The notes: generated by a model from the sequence alone, not told the origin. 64,000 nucleotides of DNA from Alkalicoccus chagannorensis DSM 18086 (GCF_000429725.1 NZ_AUCK01000001.1:124001-188000); one strand, 5' to 3'. Shown: positions 1-10,450, numbered from the stretch's first letter. Program-made: numbers and translations.

Positions 1-375
1 GCTGAAATGAAAGAGAACAACGAGAAACTGCTGCGCCGGTTTCAGGCTGAAAAAGCAGAAATCAGAAAAGAACAGACGGTCTCATCTGCTCCGCAGGAAT
101 CGAACGTTCCTTATTATCCACCGCTTCATGCAGTGGAGAAGGATCTGCACATTTTGAATGGAGCTGCACAGACGTACGCTCCTCCGAAACAGCCGGCGGC
201 ACCTGCTGTCTACACGCCGCCCGAGCCGGCGGAACCGGAAGCAGAAACGGCCGAAATGAGCACACAGTCGAAGGTGCTTCAGCTGCATGCAGAGGGGAAA
301 AATGAACAGCAGATTGCTAAAGAGCTCGGGATCGGTGCTGGTGAAGTGGAGCTGCTTGTGAAATTCCACCAGTAA
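1..375 (+). CDS. SwrB/YlxL-like protein, C-terminal part (DUF6115-type helix-turn-helix), 5' truncated by window
   Basis: The reading frame is open from base 1 (the codons before the ATG at 7 have no stop), so the gene most likely begins upstream and only its C-terminal ~124 residues are seen. The visible part is a charged stretch, then a Pro/Ala/Glu-rich linker, then a small helix-turn-helix-like tail with the pattern IAKELGIGAGEVELL (about residues 103-117 counting from the ATG at 7). That tail is typical of YlxL/SwrB proteins, which lie directly upstream of rpsB in Bacillus and help activate flagellar export and swarming. The usual N-terminal membrane anchor would be outside the window. 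The assignment rests on the tail and on the position before rpsB. Function in this organism is inferred. Confidence 0.75.
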   Translation, partial: AEMKENNEKLLRRFQAEKAEIRKEQTVSSAPQESNVPYYPPLHAVEKDLHILNGAAQTYAPPKQPAAPAVYTPPEPAEPEAETAEMSTQSKVLQLHAEGKNEQQIAKELGIGAGEVELLVKFHQ

Positions 376-389
376 TTTTGCTGTTTTTA

Positions 390-419
390 TTGCAGAAGAT
401 GCCCGCTCTATGGTATATT
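390..419 (+). promoter_or_regulatory. putative sigma-A promoter for rpsB
   Basis: TTGCAG (390-395), an 18-base spacer and TATATT (414-419) lie just after the stop codon of the SwrB-like gene, leaving a leader of about 105 bases before rpsB. Spacing and hexamers fit a vegetative promoter. The long leader could carry ribosomal-protein feedback control, but no known motif is evident. Confidence 0.5.
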
Positions 420-533
420 TCATGATGGTGTTAAAGCACACACGGTTCCGGACAGAAGAAAGGGTGCCCAAGCGGGTCTTTCGCCTGAATGAACGGACCG
501 GAGGATAAAAAACCAAAACAGGAGGTGGAGGAA

Positions 534-1232
534 ATGGCAGTGATTTCCATGAAACAGCTTCTTGAAGCTGGGGTGCATTTCGGTCACCAGACTCGACGCT
601 GGAACCCGAAAATGGATCGCTACATTTTCACAGAAAGAAACGGTATTTACATTATTGACCTGCAGAAGACGGTCAAGAAAGTAGACGAGGCGTTCAACTT
701 TGTCCGCGACCTCGCGGCACAGGGCGGCACTGTTCTTTTCGTTGGTACGAAAAAGCAGGCGCAGGACTCTGTAGCAGAAGAAGCGGAGCGCGCAGGGATG
801 TACTACATCAACCAGCGCTGGCTCGGCGGAACGCTTACAAACTTTGAAACCATCCGCAAGCGTATCGCTCGTCTGAAGCAGCTTGAGCAGATGGAGGAAG
901 ACGGCACATTTGATGTCCTTCCGAAAAAAGAAGTTGTTCTTCTTAGAAAAGAAATGGAAAGACTTGAAAAGTTCCTTGGTGGTATCAAGGAAATGGACAA
1001 GCTTCCGGATGCCCTGTTCATCATCGATCCTCGTAAAGAGCGAATCGCAGTTGCAGAGGCACACAAGCTTGAAATTCCTATCGTAGGAATTGTCGATACA
1101 AACTGTGACCCGGATGAAATTGATTACGTCATCCCAGGTAACGATGACGCGATCCGAGCAGTACGACTTCTAACTGCCAAGATGGCTGATGCAATCATCG
1201 AAGCCAACCAGGGTGAAGAAACTACAGCGTAA
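534..1232 (+). CDS. rpsB: 30S ribosomal protein S2
   Basis: S2 is a 30S subunit protein that binds late in assembly near the mRNA exit side and is needed for S1 docking and initiation. The 232-residue product starts [19 protein letters not shown] and carries the S2 signatures [11 protein letters not shown] and [12 protein letters not shown], with a family-normal length. The ATG at 534 is chosen over the in-frame ATG at 489 because GGAGGTGGAGG ends four bases before it and S2 homologues begin here. It is followed by a hairpin terminator and then tsf, the usual rpsB-tsf pair. A promoter is predicted at 390-419. Confidence 0.98.
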   Translation: MAVISMKQLLEAGVHFGHQTRRWNPKMDRYIFTERNGIYIIDLQKTVKKVDEAFNFVRDLAAQGGTVLFVGTKKQAQDSVAEEAERAGMYYINQRWLGGTLTNFETIRKRIARLKQLEQMEEDGTFDVLPKKEVVLLRKEMERLEKFLGGIKEMDKLPDALFIIDPRKERIAVAEAHKLEIPIVGIVDTNCDPDEIDYVIPGNDDAIRAVRLLTAKMADAIIEANQGEETTA

Positions 1233-1239
1233 CGATTCA

Positions 1240-1279
1240 AAGGGTGATAGAGGGGCTGACCCTTTATCACCCTTTTTTT
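1240..1279 (+). terminator. rpsB-tsf intergenic terminator/attenuator
   Basis: AAGGGTGATA (1240-1249) and TATCACCCTT (1265-1274) form a perfect 10-bp stem with a 15-base loop, followed by a T tract through 1279. It is probably a partial terminator that sets the S2 to EF-Ts ratio. Confidence 0.8.
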
Positions 1280-1328
1280 AAAGAAGCACAGCTCAGGCAT
1301 GTGGAACTATTAAAGGAGGAATAAAACA

Positions 1329-2210
1329 ATGGCTATTACAGCAGGAATGGTAAAGGAACTTCGCGAGAAAACAGGCGCGGGAATGATGGACTGCAAAAAA
1401 GCACTAAACGAAACAGACGGAGATATGGAAAAAGCAGTTGACTTTCTTCGTGAGAAAGGTATTTCCAAAGCAGCGAAAAAAGCCGACCGTGTTGCAGCTG
1501 AAGGACTTGCGCACATCGTGCAGGACGGCAGCCGTGCGGTCATCGTGGAAATCAATGCGGAAACCGACTTCGTTGCGAAAAACGAAAATTTCATCACGAT
1601 GGTTGATACCCTCGCCAAGCACGTGCTCACCAATCAGCCTGCAGATGTAGACGAAGCGCTGGCGCAGGAATTTGCAGGAGAAGAAGCTACGCTGCAGGAT
1701 TATATCAACTCCCAGATCGCAACAATCGGAGAGAAAATTTCTCTGCGTCGTTTCGAAATTGTCGATGCTGCTGATAACGAGAAGCTCGGCGCCTACATCC
1801 ACATGGGTGGACGCATCGGCGTTCTCGCAGTGCTTGACGGTGCGGATGAGCAGACAGCGAAAGACATCGCGATGCACGTCGCTGCCATCAATCCGAAGTA
1901 CGTCAGCCGCGATGCTGTCTCGGAAGAAGAGATTGACCGTGAGCGCGAAGTATTGAAGCAGCAGGCGATGAACGAAGGCAAGCCGGAGAACATCGTCGAA
2001 AAGATGGTAGAAGGCCGCCTGAGCAAGTACTTTGAAGAAATCTGCCTGAACGAACAGGCTTTCGTCAAAGACGGCGATCAGAAGGTTGCTGACTATGTGA
2101 AAGCACAGGGCGGTTCCGTGAAGACCTTCTATCGTTATGAAGTCGGCGAAGGCATGGAAAAGAAAGAAGACAACTTCGCAGAAGAAGTTATGTCTCAAGT
2201 GAAAAAGTAA
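1329..2210 (+). CDS. tsf: translation elongation factor Ts
   Basis: EF-Ts is the guanine-nucleotide exchange factor for EF-Tu in the cytosol. The 293-residue protein has the N-terminal UBA-like domain with the signature [16 protein letters not shown] (about residues 11-26) and the TDFVAKN motif (about 79-85) that contacts the EF-Tu G domain, followed by the dimerisation and C-terminal modules. AAAGGAGGA lies seven bases before the ATG. It is downstream of rpsB, separated by a terminator-like hairpin, and upstream of pyrH. Length and start match Bacillus EF-Ts. Confidence 0.98.
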   Translation: MAITAGMVKELREKTGAGMMDCKKALNETDGDMEKAVDFLREKGISKAAKKADRVAAEGLAHIVQDGSRAVIVEINAETDFVAKNENFITMVDTLAKHVLTNQPADVDEALAQEFAGEEATLQDYINSQIATIGEKISLRRFEIVDAADNEKLGAYIHMGGRIGVLAVLDGADEQTAKDIAMHVAAINPKYVSRDAVSEEEIDREREVLKQQAMNEGKPENIVEKMVEGRLSKYFEEICLNEQAFVKDGDQKVADYVKAQGGSVKTFYRYEVGEGMEKKEDNFAEEVMSQVKK

Positions 2211-2220
2211 TTAGTCGCAG

Positions 2221-2251
2221 AGGCCGTCTCATCAAGGTATTGAGACGGCCT
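2221..2251 (+). other. hairpin without U-tract between tsf and pyrH
   Basis: AGGCCGTCTCA (2221-2231) pairs with TGAGACGGCCT (2241-2251) in an 11-bp perfect stem with a 9-base loop. The following bases are TGAGAGCG, so it lacks the U-run of an intrinsic terminator. It may be an RNA-processing or stabilising element. Confidence 0.55.
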
Positions 2252-2410
2252 TGAGAGCGATTAGGAAGCCGGGCGCTCGATGGATGAACACTGCTGACAG
2301 TGGAGGCGCCGAGACGACGGTCTTCACGAGAAGCAGCATGCTCAGCGTCCCGCTGATGTGATGAAAGGTATTGAATAAACGCAGATGAAAGTTTGCTGAT
2401 GGAGGGGACT

Positions 2411-3136
2411 ATGGAGCGTGCAGCCTACAAACGAATTGTACTGAAGCTGAGTGGGGAAGCACTTGCAGGTGAGCAGGGGTACGGCATTGATCCTGACATG
2501 ATACAGTCAATCGCCGATCAGGTGAAAGAACTTCATGAAATGGGTGTGGAAGTAGCCATCATTGTCGGCGGCGGAAACATCTGGAGAGGCATGGCCGGCA
2601 GCGCCAAAGGGATGGACCGTGCCACAGCCGATTACATGGGCATGCTTGCAACGGTCATGAACTCGCTCGCCCTGCAGGACAGCCTTGAAAATACCGGCGT
2701 ACAGACCCGCGTGCAGACATCGATTGAAATGCGTCAGGTGGCAGAGCCTTATATCCGGCGAAGAGCGATTCGTCATCTGGAGAAAAAGCGCGTTGTTATC
2801 TTTGCTGCGGGAACAGGAAACCCGTACTTTTCCACCGATACAACCGCTGCGCTGAGAGCTGCTGAAATTGAAGCAGATGTCATCTTAATGGCGAAGAATA
2901 ACGTTGACGGCGTGTATGACGCCGACCCGTCTACGAATGAGAATGCCAAAAAATACGAAGAACTGACGTATCTGGACATTTTAAAAGATGGTCTCGCCGT
3001 CATGGATTCGACAGCATCATCGCTCTGTATGGACAACAATATTCCACTTCTGGTATTCTCGATTGCAGAGAAAGGAAATATCCGCAGAGCAGTTGCGGGC
3101 GAAGAGATTGGAACGATTATAAGGGGGCAGTCCTAA
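2411..3136 (+). CDS. pyrH: UMP kinase
   Basis: Converts UMP to UDP with ATP in pyrimidine nucleotide synthesis. Bacterial enzymes are hexamers activated by GTP and inhibited by UTP. The 241-residue protein has the amino-acid-kinase-fold signatures [11 protein letters not shown] (near residue 8), VGGGNIWRG (near 56) and the [17 protein letters not shown] segment. The ATG at 2411 is preferred because GGAGGGG lies just upstream and homologues start a few residues before [10 protein letters not shown]. Its stop codon overlaps the frr start by one base (TAATG), indicating translational coupling. Confidence 0.97.
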   Translation: MERAAYKRIVLKLSGEALAGEQGYGIDPDMIQSIADQVKELHEMGVEVAIIVGGGNIWRGMAGSAKGMDRATADYMGMLATVMNSLALQDSLENTGVQTRVQTSIEMRQVAEPYIRRRAIRHLEKKRVVIFAAGTGNPYFSTDTTAALRAAEIEADVILMAKNNVDGVYDADPSTNENAKKYEELTYLDILKDGLAVMDSTASSLCMDNNIPLLVFSIAEKGNIRRAVAGEEIGTIIRGQS

Positions 3137-3693
3137 TGTCAAAAGCCGTGTTTGCAGATGCAAAAGAAAAAATGAACAAATCCATTGATGCTTTCACTAG
3201 AGAACTATCCACCATCCGTGCCGGACGCGCGAACCCGTCCCTGCTGGACCGGGTTCAGGTGGAGTACTACGGAGCCCTGACGCCGCTGAATCAGCTGGCT
3301 AGTGTTTCCGTACCGGAAGGCCGGACACTGATGGTAACGCCTTTCGATAAGTCGGCAATGCAGAATATTGAGAAAGGGATCCAGAAAGCAGATCTCGGTC
3401 TCTCCCCGAACAACGACGGTAACGTCATCCGGATTTCGATTCCTGCACTGACAAATGAGCGCCGGGCAGAGCTCATCAAGATTATCGGCAGATATGCGGA
3501 AGAAGCAAAAGTAGCGGTCCGTAACGTTCGTCGAGAAGCGAACGATGAACTGAAAAAAATGCAGAAGAACAATGAGCTGACTGAAGATGACCTGAAGCGG
3601 AACCAGGAAGAAATCCAGAAGCTGACGGACAGCTCGATCTCCACCATCGACGAATATGCAAAGAATAAAGAAGCAGAAGTAAAAGAAGTCTAA
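3136..3693 (+). CDS. frr: ribosome recycling factor
   Basis: RRF works with EF-G to split post-termination ribosomes. The 185-residue product has the family-typical length, the three-helix-bundle signatures [15 protein letters not shown] (about residues 26-40) and [16 protein letters not shown], and a C-terminal coiled-coil-forming charged helix. The start overlaps the pyrH stop by one base. An intrinsic terminator at 3769-3803 closes the tsf/pyrH/frr unit. Confidence 0.98.
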   Translation: MSKAVFADAKEKMNKSIDAFTRELSTIRAGRANPSLLDRVQVEYYGALTPLNQLASVSVPEGRTLMVTPFDKSAMQNIEKGIQKADLGLSPNNDGNVIRISIPALTNERRAELIKIIGRYAEEAKVAVRNVRREANDELKKMQKNNELTEDDLKRNQEEIQKLTDSSISTIDEYAKNKEAEVKEV

Positions 3694-3768
3694 AGCGGGG
3701 ACCAGAAAAAGGCATGGACTCCATGCAGGTTCTCTTCAGCCGGCATAACGGCTGTACGTGGTTTACCC

Positions 3769-3803
3769 ATCCGTCAGAAGTGTCCTGCTTCTGGCGGATT
3801 TTT
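3769..3803 (+). terminator. intrinsic terminator after frr
   Basis: ATCCGTCAGAAG (3769-3780) and CTTCTGGCGGAT (3788-3799) form a 12-bp stem with one G-U pair and a 7-base loop, followed by TTTT. Confidence 0.85.
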
Positions 3804-4116
3804 CATGGCACAGGCTTGCAGCTGATGTCCTGGATCGGGGATGGATGCAGCCGATGCCTCGTCAGCAAGAGGCACGCGGTGACCGCTGCAGAGCGGCATC
3901 GGCTCCGCGGGCCGAAGAACGGCTCCCTCGAAGAGCACAGTGCTCTGGTGGATCCGCAGCAAAAGGAGCGGGGGAAGCTGCAGAAGTCGTTTCTTTCGGC
4001 AGAGGGTCTCTATGAATGATCAGAAGGAAATTCAGTTTTCTATGTTATCCAATTCCGGTAAACATGGTAGAATAAGAGCGGGCGAATGAAGTCGAAGCAA
4101 TTTGGGGGATATAGAT
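3804..4116 (+). other. frr-uppS spacer without recognised gene
   Basis: About 310 bases lie between the frr terminator and uppS. The only open frames are short and unlike known proteins. A possible -10 element TAGAAT (about 4071-4076), with a poor -35, may start uppS transcription. A GGTGGATCCGCAG stretch near 3950 loosely resembles a T-box core but has no other T-box parts. Confidence 0.5.
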
Positions 4117-4881
4117 ATGCTGAATAAACTGATCAAAAAGCGAAAAGGACTGGATGAAGCAGATGAGGCATCGCTTTTAGAGGAAAAGGTGCCTGACCAT
4201 ATTGCTATAATTATGGATGGAAACGGCCGTTGGGCAAAGCAGCGCGGCATGCCGAGAGTGGCAGGACACCGCGAAGGCATGAGTGTGATTCGTTCCATCG
4301 TCCAGGCCGGGAGCCGGCTGGGCGTGAAGACGATGACGCTCTACGCTTTCTCCACGGAAAATTGGAAGCGGCCACGCACGGAAGTGGATTTCCTGATGCG
4401 TCTGCCAGAGCGGTTTTTAAGTGTGGAACTGCCGAAGATGATGGAAGATAACGTGATCGTCCGCATCACTGGTGATGTACATAAACTCCCGCAGTATACT
4501 CAGGATGCTGTGCATAGAGCCGTTCATGAAACGAGTGGAAACACCGGCATGATTTTAAATTTTGCGCTTAATTACGGCAGCCGTTCCGAGATTCTGGACG
4601 CCTTTCACGCGATGTATGAAGATGTGGAAGCAGGTGTCATAGCGAAAGAGGATGTATCGGAAGCGCTCGTTTCTGACTACTTAATGACGAACGGGCTTCG
4701 GGAACCGGATTTACTGATCCGTACAAGTGGAGAGAAGCGCCTGAGTAATTTCATGCTCTGGCAGCTCGCCTATTCAGAGTTCTGGTTTACCGATGTCCTC
4801 TGGCCGGATTTCACACCGGAACATTTGAAAGAGGCGATCGAAGCATACCAGCAGAGGCAGCGCCGTTACGGCGGAGTATAG
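4117..4881 (+). CDS. uppS: isoprenyl transferase (undecaprenyl diphosphate synthase)
   Basis: Condenses farnesyl diphosphate with eight IPP units in cis to give C55-PP, the lipid carrier for peptidoglycan and wall polymers. The 254-residue protein has the HIAIIMDGNGRWAKQRG motif with the Mg-binding Asp of the cis-prenyltransferase family, the GHREGM motif, and the C-terminal DLLIRTSGEKRLSNFMLWQ region. The ATG at 4117 is preferred over the upstream TTG at 4102, as a GGGGGAT ribosome site lies between them. It is separated from cdsA by 10 bases, as in Bacillus. Confidence 0.97.
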   Translation: MLNKLIKKRKGLDEADEASLLEEKVPDHIAIIMDGNGRWAKQRGMPRVAGHREGMSVIRSIVQAGSRLGVKTMTLYAFSTENWKRPRTEVDFLMRLPERFLSVELPKMMEDNVIVRITGDVHKLPQYTQDAVHRAVHETSGNTGMILNFALNYGSRSEILDAFHAMYEDVEAGVIAKEDVSEALVSDYLMTNGLREPDLLIRTSGEKRLSNFMLWQLAYSEFWFTDVLWPDFTPEHLKEAIEAYQQRQRRYGGV

Positions 4882-4891
4882 GAGGGGTTTT

Positions 4892-5683
4892 GTGAAACAA
4901 CGGATTATAACCGGCGTCATTGCCGGGGGCGGCTTTCTTGCCGTGCTGTTCGCCGGCGGTATTTTTTTCACCATTTTGGTCGTTCTGCTGGCGCTGATCG
5001 GCATATATGAATTGATGAAAATGAAACACATTCAGCCGCTGTCGCTGCGTGGCGGCATCGGTTTTTTATTTGTCCTGCTGCTTGTTCTGCCGGATGCTTG
5101 GCTGGAGGCAGGATTATGGCAGGTGGAACGGCTCGAACTATTTCTTCTGCTCGTCATCGTCATGCTCTCTTTAACCGTGTTGACAAAGAACATGTTTACA
5201 TTCGATGAAGCAGGATTTATGGTGCTCGGCTCTGTATACATCGGCTTCGGCTTTCATTACTTTATGCAGGCCCGCTTTCTCGACAATGGACTGGAGCTTG
5301 TTTTTCTCGTTCTCTTTCTTGTCTGGGCAACAGATACAGGGGCCTACTTTGCGGGAAGAACACTTGGAAAACATAAGCTGTGGCCGGAGATCAGTCCGAA
5401 AAAAACGATCGAAGGATCGCTCGGCGGCATCGTGCTTGCTTTCCTCGTCGGGTTTATTTACACAGCCTTTTTCCCGGTCTTTGGCTCAGCACTGGTGCTG
5501 ACGTTGTGTGTTCTCGTTGTCAGTACAGCAGGACAGCTTGGAGACCTTGTGGAATCTGCGTTTAAACGGCATTATGCAGTGAAAGATTCCGGACAGGTGC
5601 TTCCGGGCCACGGCGGCATTCTGGACCGGTTTGACAGCTTGATTTTCGTGATGCCGATTCTATATCTTTTCGGGTTTCTATAA
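4892..5683 (+). CDS. cdsA: phosphatidate cytidylyltransferase (CDP-diglyceride synthase)
   Basis: Integral membrane enzyme that makes CDP-diacylglycerol from phosphatidic acid and CTP, the branch point for phosphatidylglycerol (see pgsA in this window). The 263-residue protein is almost entirely hydrophobic helices. The family signature GHGGILDRFDSLIF (about residues 240-253) is complete, preceded by SPKKTIEGSLGG. It starts with GTG behind AGGAGGGG, which overlaps the end of uppS, implying coupled expression. Confidence 0.96.
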   Translation: MKQRIITGVIAGGGFLAVLFAGGIFFTILVVLLALIGIYELMKMKHIQPLSLRGGIGFLFVLLLVLPDAWLEAGLWQVERLELFLLLVIVMLSLTVLTKNMFTFDEAGFMVLGSVYIGFGFHYFMQARFLDNGLELVFLVLFLVWATDTGAYFAGRTLGKHKLWPEISPKKTIEGSLGGIVLAFLVGFIYTAFFPVFGSALVLTLCVLVVSTAGQLGDLVESAFKRHYAVKDSGQVLPGHGGILDRFDSLIFVMPILYLFGFL

Positions 5684-6065
5684 TGCGTATCGATGATGCA
5701 TGGTCGTCCGCGGTATCCTTTGCGGCAGCGTGTTCTGGTGCTTTGTTATAAAGAAGAGCTCCAGCATGCTCTGCCGGACAGCGTATAAAACTACCGTCTT
5801 CGGCTGCGGCTGGGCTTCACGTGGCGCTCTGTGATAGAGAACTGGTTTCACTTGTTCTCTTTGCAGGAAGCGAAACCTGCGGGCATCGCGACTAAAAAGG
5901 ACCGGGTCAGGCTGGAGGCATTCCGTGGAAGGGAAGAAGGTCCGCGTGGGGCCCTCTTGATGGAGGGCAGAAACGCCGATACTGTGAACAAGCTGTACCA
6001 TACGCGATCCGTGAGAAATCCCGGAGTACCAACTTTGAAGAACAGCAGCATACAGGAGGAATAGC
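5684..6065 (+). other. long cdsA-dxr spacer with two tandem hairpins
   Basis: This is 382 bases with no convincing gene. Two adjacent small hairpins are visible: AGAGAAC/GTTCTCT (5836-5842 with 5854-5860) and GCAGG/CCTGC (5863-5867 with 5876-5880). A GCCCTC/GAGGGC inverted pair follows near 5951-5967. In B. subtilis the two genes are close together. The role here is unknown, perhaps a leader RNA for dxr-rseP. Confidence 0.5.
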
Positions 6066-7217
6066 ATGAAAAGACAGATACATTTGCTGGGGGCGACTGG
6101 TTCGATCGGTGAACAGACGCTGGATGTCATCCGCTCGCATCCGGAGCATTTTGAGCTCGTATCCATGGCCTTCGGGTCCAACCTCGATAAAGGAGCAGCT
6201 GCAGCGGAGGAGTTCAGACCGTCCCTTATCGCGTGCTTTGATGAGCCTACAGCACAGGAACTGCGTCAGCGGCTGCGCTATAAGCCGGAGATCACGGTCG
6301 GTTCCGATGGACTTCATGCGTGTGCCGAAGCCGGAAAACCCGGTGACGTTCTCGTTAACGCGGTCATGGGAAGTGTCGGACTGGGGCCGACGCTGAAGGC
6401 GATCGAAAAAGGCATTGATATTGCCATTGCCAACAAAGAAACGCTTGTTACCGCAGGTCATCTAGTCATGGCTGCACAGAAAAAAACCGGGGTACGTCTG
6501 GCACCGGTCGATAGTGAACACTCTGCCATTGCACAATGCCTCCACGGCGAGAAAAAAGATGTATCCAAGCTGATTCTCACTGCTTCTGGCGGCAGTTTCC
6601 GCGACCGCACAAGGAAGGAGCTGGAAGGAGTGAAAGTGGAAGAGGCACTCAATCATCCGAACTGGAGCATGGGTGCTAAAATCACGATAGATTCAGCCAC
6701 GATGATGAACAAAGGTCTGGAAGTGATTGAAGCCCACTGGCTGTTCGATCAGCCGTATGATAATATCGATGTGATTCTTCACAAGGAGAGCATTATCCAC
6801 TCTATGGTCGAATACGTCGACGGCAGTGTGCTGGCCCATCTCGGGACACCGGATATGCGGGTGCCGATTCAATATGCGCTTACGGAGCCTTCCCGGCTTG
6901 CGGTCTCCGGGTCAGAGAGGTTAAAATTATGGGAGGTAGGCGCTCTGCACTTTCAGCCGATGGACTACGAACGATTCCGTGCTCTTCAGCTGGCGATTGA
7001 TGCAGGCCGTACCGGAGGTTCAGCTACAGCCGTGCTTAATGCTGCAAATGAACAGGCGGTAGCGCTGTTTCTCGATAATAAAATGACCTTTCTTGATATT
7101 GACCGCGTTGTCGAACGTGCGCTGGAAAGGCACAACGTGATCTCTGAACCATCGCTGGAAGACATTCAGAGCGTGGATCAGGAGATACGGGAAGAAATCA
7201 TCCGTACTTACGCCTGA
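6066..7217 (+). CDS. dxr: 1-deoxy-D-xylulose 5-phosphate reductoisomerase
   Basis: Second step of the MEP isoprenoid pathway: DXP to MEP with NADPH and a divalent metal. The 383-residue protein opens with the Rossmann motif [12 protein letters not shown] (about residues 6-17), then has ANKETLV (about 124-130), the PVDSEHSAI metal-binding segment (about 147-155), the ASGGSFRD flap, and [15 protein letters not shown]. All key catalytic motifs are present. ACAGGAGGAA lies directly upstream of the ATG. It feeds IPP to UppS encoded just upstream and is followed after 33 bases by rseP. Confidence 0.98.
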   Translation: MKRQIHLLGATGSIGEQTLDVIRSHPEHFELVSMAFGSNLDKGAAAAEEFRPSLIACFDEPTAQELRQRLRYKPEITVGSDGLHACAEAGKPGDVLVNAVMGSVGLGPTLKAIEKGIDIAIANKETLVTAGHLVMAAQKKTGVRLAPVDSEHSAIAQCLHGEKKDVSKLILTASGGSFRDRTRKELEGVKVEEALNHPNWSMGAKITIDSATMMNKGLEVIEAHWLFDQPYDNIDVILHKESIIHSMVEYVDGSVLAHLGTPDMRVPIQYALTEPSRLAVSGSERLKLWEVGALHFQPMDYERFRALQLAIDAGRTGGSATAVLNAANEQAVALFLDNKMTFLDIDRVVERALERHNVISEPSLEDIQSVDQEIREEIIRTYA

Positions 7218-7250
7218 TGGCCTCACGTATGGAAAAGGTGGGTAACATAC

Positions 7251-8507
7251 ATGGGAACACTATTAGCTGTCATCGTCATTTTCGGTCTGCTGGTTTTTAT
7301 ACACGAGTGGGGACACCTTATTTTCGCCAAACGGGCCGGCATCCTCTGCCGGGAGTTTGCGATTGGGTTCGGGCCGAAAATATTCAGCTTTGACCGCAAC
7401 GAAACGACGTACACCATCCGCGCACTCCCGCTGGGGGGATTCGTCCGGATGGCCGGGGAAGATCCGGAACTTGTACAGATCAAGCCCGGCTATGAAGTCG
7501 GTCTTATTTTTAATGACGACGAGAAAGTCGAGAAACTGATTATTAACAACAAATCGAAGTACCCGGACTGCCATGTCCTTCAGGTCGAAAGAATTGACAT
7601 GGAAGATGAACTTTTCATTAAAGGATTCAACGTCGATGAAGAGCTGGTAACCTACGAACTGGACCGGCAGGCGGTGTACGTCTACGATGAGAAAGCGACA
7701 CAGATTGCACCGAAGGACCGTCAGTTTTCATCCAAGACCGTCGGGCAGCGGGCGCTGGCTATCTTCGCTGGTCCTGCGATGAATTTTGCGCTTGCTGTCG
7801 TCGTGCTGATTCTCTACGCTGCGGTGGCCGGCCTCCCGGTCAATGAATCGCTCGTCGGTGACGTGGCAGACGATGGGCCCGCCGTGGAAGCTGGTCTGGA
7901 GCCTGGAGACCGGATTACAGAAATCAACGGCGAGTCCGTCACTACCTGGGAAGACATGACTTCCATTATCCAGCAGCTTCCAAACGAGGAAGTGGCACTG
8001 GAAGTCGACCGTGGCGGTGAGACGTTCGAGGCAGAAATGACTGCCGATGAACGGGAGATACCGGAAGCGGATAACATCGGTGTTATCGGAGTAATGGCGC
8101 CGACAGAACGTTCGATAACCGGCGCGCTGGCTTTTGGGTTCACCGAAACCTATCAGTATACGACGCTGATTCTGGAAGCTCTCGGTATGCTCGTAACAGG
8201 GCAGTTCAGTCTCGATGCGCTTGCCGGCCCGGTCGGAATTTATGACTATACGGGCGAAGTTGCTGCAATGGGACTTCTGATGCTGTTTCAATGGGCAGCG
8301 ATCCTGAGTGTTAATCTCGGTATCATCAACCTGCTGCCGCTGCCGGCTCTGGATGGAGGACGCCTCCTCTTCATTGGTCTCGAAGCGGTTCGCGGAAAGC
8401 CGGTGGATCCGCAGAAAGAGGGCATGGTCCATCTCGTCGGCTTTGCACTGCTGATGCTTTTAGTGATCGCTGTAACCTGGAATGACATTAATCGTCTCTT
8501 TATGTAG
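7251..8507 (+). CDS. rseP: site-2 zinc metalloprotease RseP/RasP
   Basis: Membrane-embedded protease that performs intramembrane cleavage of anti-sigma factors and signal-peptide remnants. The HEWGH zinc motif is in the first transmembrane segment (residues 18-22). A PDZ domain follows a second membrane segment (about residues 195-270), and the [12 protein letters not shown] motif bears the third zinc ligand. The length of 418 is normal. The region between residues 70 and 160 is an acidic insertion typical of Bacillus RasP. It lies between dxr and proS as in B. subtilis. Confidence 0.96.
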   Translation: MGTLLAVIVIFGLLVFIHEWGHLIFAKRAGILCREFAIGFGPKIFSFDRNETTYTIRALPLGGFVRMAGEDPELVQIKPGYEVGLIFNDDEKVEKLIINNKSKYPDCHVLQVERIDMEDELFIKGFNVDEELVTYELDRQAVYVYDEKATQIAPKDRQFSSKTVGQRALAIFAGPAMNFALAVVVLILYAAVAGLPVNESLVGDVADDGPAVEAGLEPGDRITEINGESVTTWEDMTSIIQQLPNEEVALEVDRGGETFEAEMTADEREIPEADNIGVIGVMAPTERSITGALAFGFTETYQYTTLILEALGMLVTGQFSLDALAGPVGIYDYTGEVAAMGLLMLFQWAAILSVNLGIINLLPLPALDGGRLLFIGLEAVRGKPVDPQKEGMVHLVGFALLMLLVIAVTWNDINRLFM

Positions 8508-8590
8508 CATATGAATAAACAGGAAACCATGATTGATAATAGACGGTGTCCGTCGAACGGCGGGCACCGGAAAAACGAGGTGGCTTGACG

Positions 8591-10285
8591 TTGAAACAAT
8601 CAACTTTTTTTGTACCAACCCTCCGTGACACACCGAGCGGAGCAGACATTATCAGCCATCAGCTGATGCTGAGAGCCGGTATGATGAGACAGAACGCTGC
8701 CGGCGTCTATTCCTTTCTCCCGCTGGGCTGGAAAGCGCTTAGAAAAGTAGAGCAGATTGTCCGCGAGGAAATGGACAAAGCAGGCGCTCAGGAAATGTTC
8801 ATGCCTTCGATCCAGCCTGCGGAGCTCTGGAAGGAATCGGGGCGCTGGGAAGCATACGGCGAAGAATTGATGCGTTTAAAAGACCGGCACGGCCGGGAGT
8901 TTGCCCTGGGTCCGACCCACGAGGAAGTCATTACCTCCCTGGTCCGGGATGAGGTGCGTTCGTATAAGGAACTTCCGAAAATGATGTATCAGATTCAGAC
9001 GAAATTCCGCGATGAACGCCGGCCGAGGTTCGGTGTGCTGCGGGGCCGGGAATTCCTAATGAAAGACTGCTATTCTTTTGACCGTGATTTCGAGGGCCTT
9101 GACCAGTCCTACATGACGATGTACGAAGCATACAACAACGTCTTCCAGCGTCTTCACCTTAATTTCCGCGCGGTCAAAGCTGACTCCGGAGCAATGGGTG
9201 GAAAGGATACCCATGAGTTTATGGTACTGTCCGACATTGGTGAAGATACGATCGCTTATTCCGATGGATCAGATTTCGCTGCCAATATCGAGATTGCTCC
9301 GGTGAATACCGTCTACAGCCAGTCCGGCGAAGCACGGGAAGAAATGGCTAAAGTACATACACCGGCAGCAGGCTCCATCGATGAAGTCACGGCGTTTTTG
9401 CAGACGGAAGCATCCCGCTGTATCAAATCGATGCTTTTTGATGTGGATGGAACGCTGACATTGATTCTTGTCCGCGGGGATCATGACGTGAATGAAATAA
9501 AAGTAAAACATGAACTGCACGCGGAACACGTCGAATTGGCGTCCGAAGAGCAGACGAAAGCTGCGCTCGGAACACCACCCGGATTCGCCGGACCGGTGTC
9601 GATCTCCAGTGACCTGCCCGTCCACGCAGACCATGCAGTAGAAGCTGTCGTAAACGGAATCTGTGGTGCCAATGAGCAGGACTACCATTTTCAGCACGTA
9701 CAGCCAGGCAGAGACTTCACTGTTACTGCCTATGGAGACTTCCGTACGATTCAGGAAGGGGATCCTTCTCCGGACGGGAAAGGGACCATCCGGTTTAAAG
9801 AGGGGATTGAAGTCGGCCACGTGTTCAAGCTCGGCACAAAATACAGCGAGGCACTCGGAGCAACGTATTTAAATGAGCAGGGCCGGGCGGCACCGATCGT
9901 TATGGGTTCCTACGGGATTGGCGTATCGAGAACCCTCGCGGCAGTCATTGAACAACATCACGATGAGAACGGCATCGTATGGCCGGAAGATATTGCTCCT
10001 TTTGATGTGCACGTGATTGCGATTAATGCGAAACAGGAGGAACAACTCAAGCTTGGAGAAGATATATACGAACAGCTCCGCCGGGCTGGTCTGGATGTGC
10101 TGTTCGATGACCGTCCGGAGCGAGCCGGAGTCAAGTTTAAGGATGCCGACCTGATTGGTATACCAGTGAGAATCCAGGTCGGTAAGCGGGCGGCCGAAGG
10201 GATAGTCGAAGTGAAGAACCGCCGGACCGGCGAAGTGAGAGAGCTGTCAGCCAGTGAGGCCGTTGCAGAGCTGACGGGGAAATAA
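8591..10285 (+). CDS. proS: prolyl-tRNA synthetase, bacterial type with editing insertion
   Basis: Charges tRNA-Pro. The 564-residue enzyme has class II core motifs (motif 2 around [17 protein letters not shown], motif 3 around [19 protein letters not shown]), a central YbaK-type editing insertion (about residues 230-400) that hydrolyses mischarged Ala-tRNA-Pro, and a C-terminal anticodon-binding domain. I choose TTG at 8591: GAGGTGG lies seven bases upstream and homologues start MRQS/MKQS. The frame also extends upstream to a GTG at 8546, which is less likely. An intrinsic terminator follows. Confidence 0.96.
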   Translation: MKQSTFFVPTLRDTPSGADIISHQLMLRAGMMRQNAAGVYSFLPLGWKALRKVEQIVREEMDKAGAQEMFMPSIQPAELWKESGRWEAYGEELMRLKDRHGREFALGPTHEEVITSLVRDEVRSYKELPKMMYQIQTKFRDERRPRFGVLRGREFLMKDCYSFDRDFEGLDQSYMTMYEAYNNVFQRLHLNFRAVKADSGAMGGKDTHEFMVLSDIGEDTIAYSDGSDFAANIEIAPVNTVYSQSGEAREEMAKVHTPAAGSIDEVTAFLQTEASRCIKSMLFDVDGTLTLILVRGDHDVNEIKVKHELHAEHVELASEEQTKAALGTPPGFAGPVSISSDLPVHADHAVEAVVNGICGANEQDYHFQHVQPGRDFTVTAYGDFRTIQEGDPSPDGKGTIRFKEGIEVGHVFKLGTKYSEALGATYLNEQGRAAPIVMGSYGIGVSRTLAAVIEQHHDENGIVWPEDIAPFDVHVIAINAKQEEQLKLGEDIYEQLRRAGLDVLFDDRPERAGVKFKDADLIGIPVRIQVGKRAAEGIVEVKNRRTGEVRELSASEAVAELTGK

Positions 10286-10343
10286 ACAGCTGGCAGAAAG
10301 CCGGTTCAGAGGGATTGCTCCTTACTGGATCCAGCCCCGTGAG

Positions 10344-10376
10344 AAATCCCGTCAGATCTTCCACTGGCGGGATTTT
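10344..10376 (+). terminator. intrinsic terminator after proS
   Basis: AAATCCCGTCAG (10344-10355) pairs with CTGGCGGGATTT (10364-10375) across an 8-base loop, with one G-U pair, and ends in TTTT. Confidence 0.85.
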
Positions 10377-10450
10377 GCCATTCTCGGCTGCTGCTGTCTC
10401 TTTTCTCCGATTTCCATCGAAAGAGCTACATCTTGAAAAGAGGTGCGTGC

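Noticed and set aside
3945-3975. T-box-like GGTGGATCCGCAG upstream of uppS
   Set aside because: Two core mismatches, no stem I or specifier loop, no terminator/antiterminator pair, and uppS is not an amino-acid-related gene.
5831-6064. 77-codon plus-strand frame before dxr
   Set aside because: No ribosome site, no similarity to known proteins by eye, and it overlaps the tandem hairpins.
8546-8590. Upstream GTG start for proS giving 15 extra residues
   Set aside because: The Shine-Dalgarno GAGGTGG lies inside this extension and homologues begin at the TTG at 8591.
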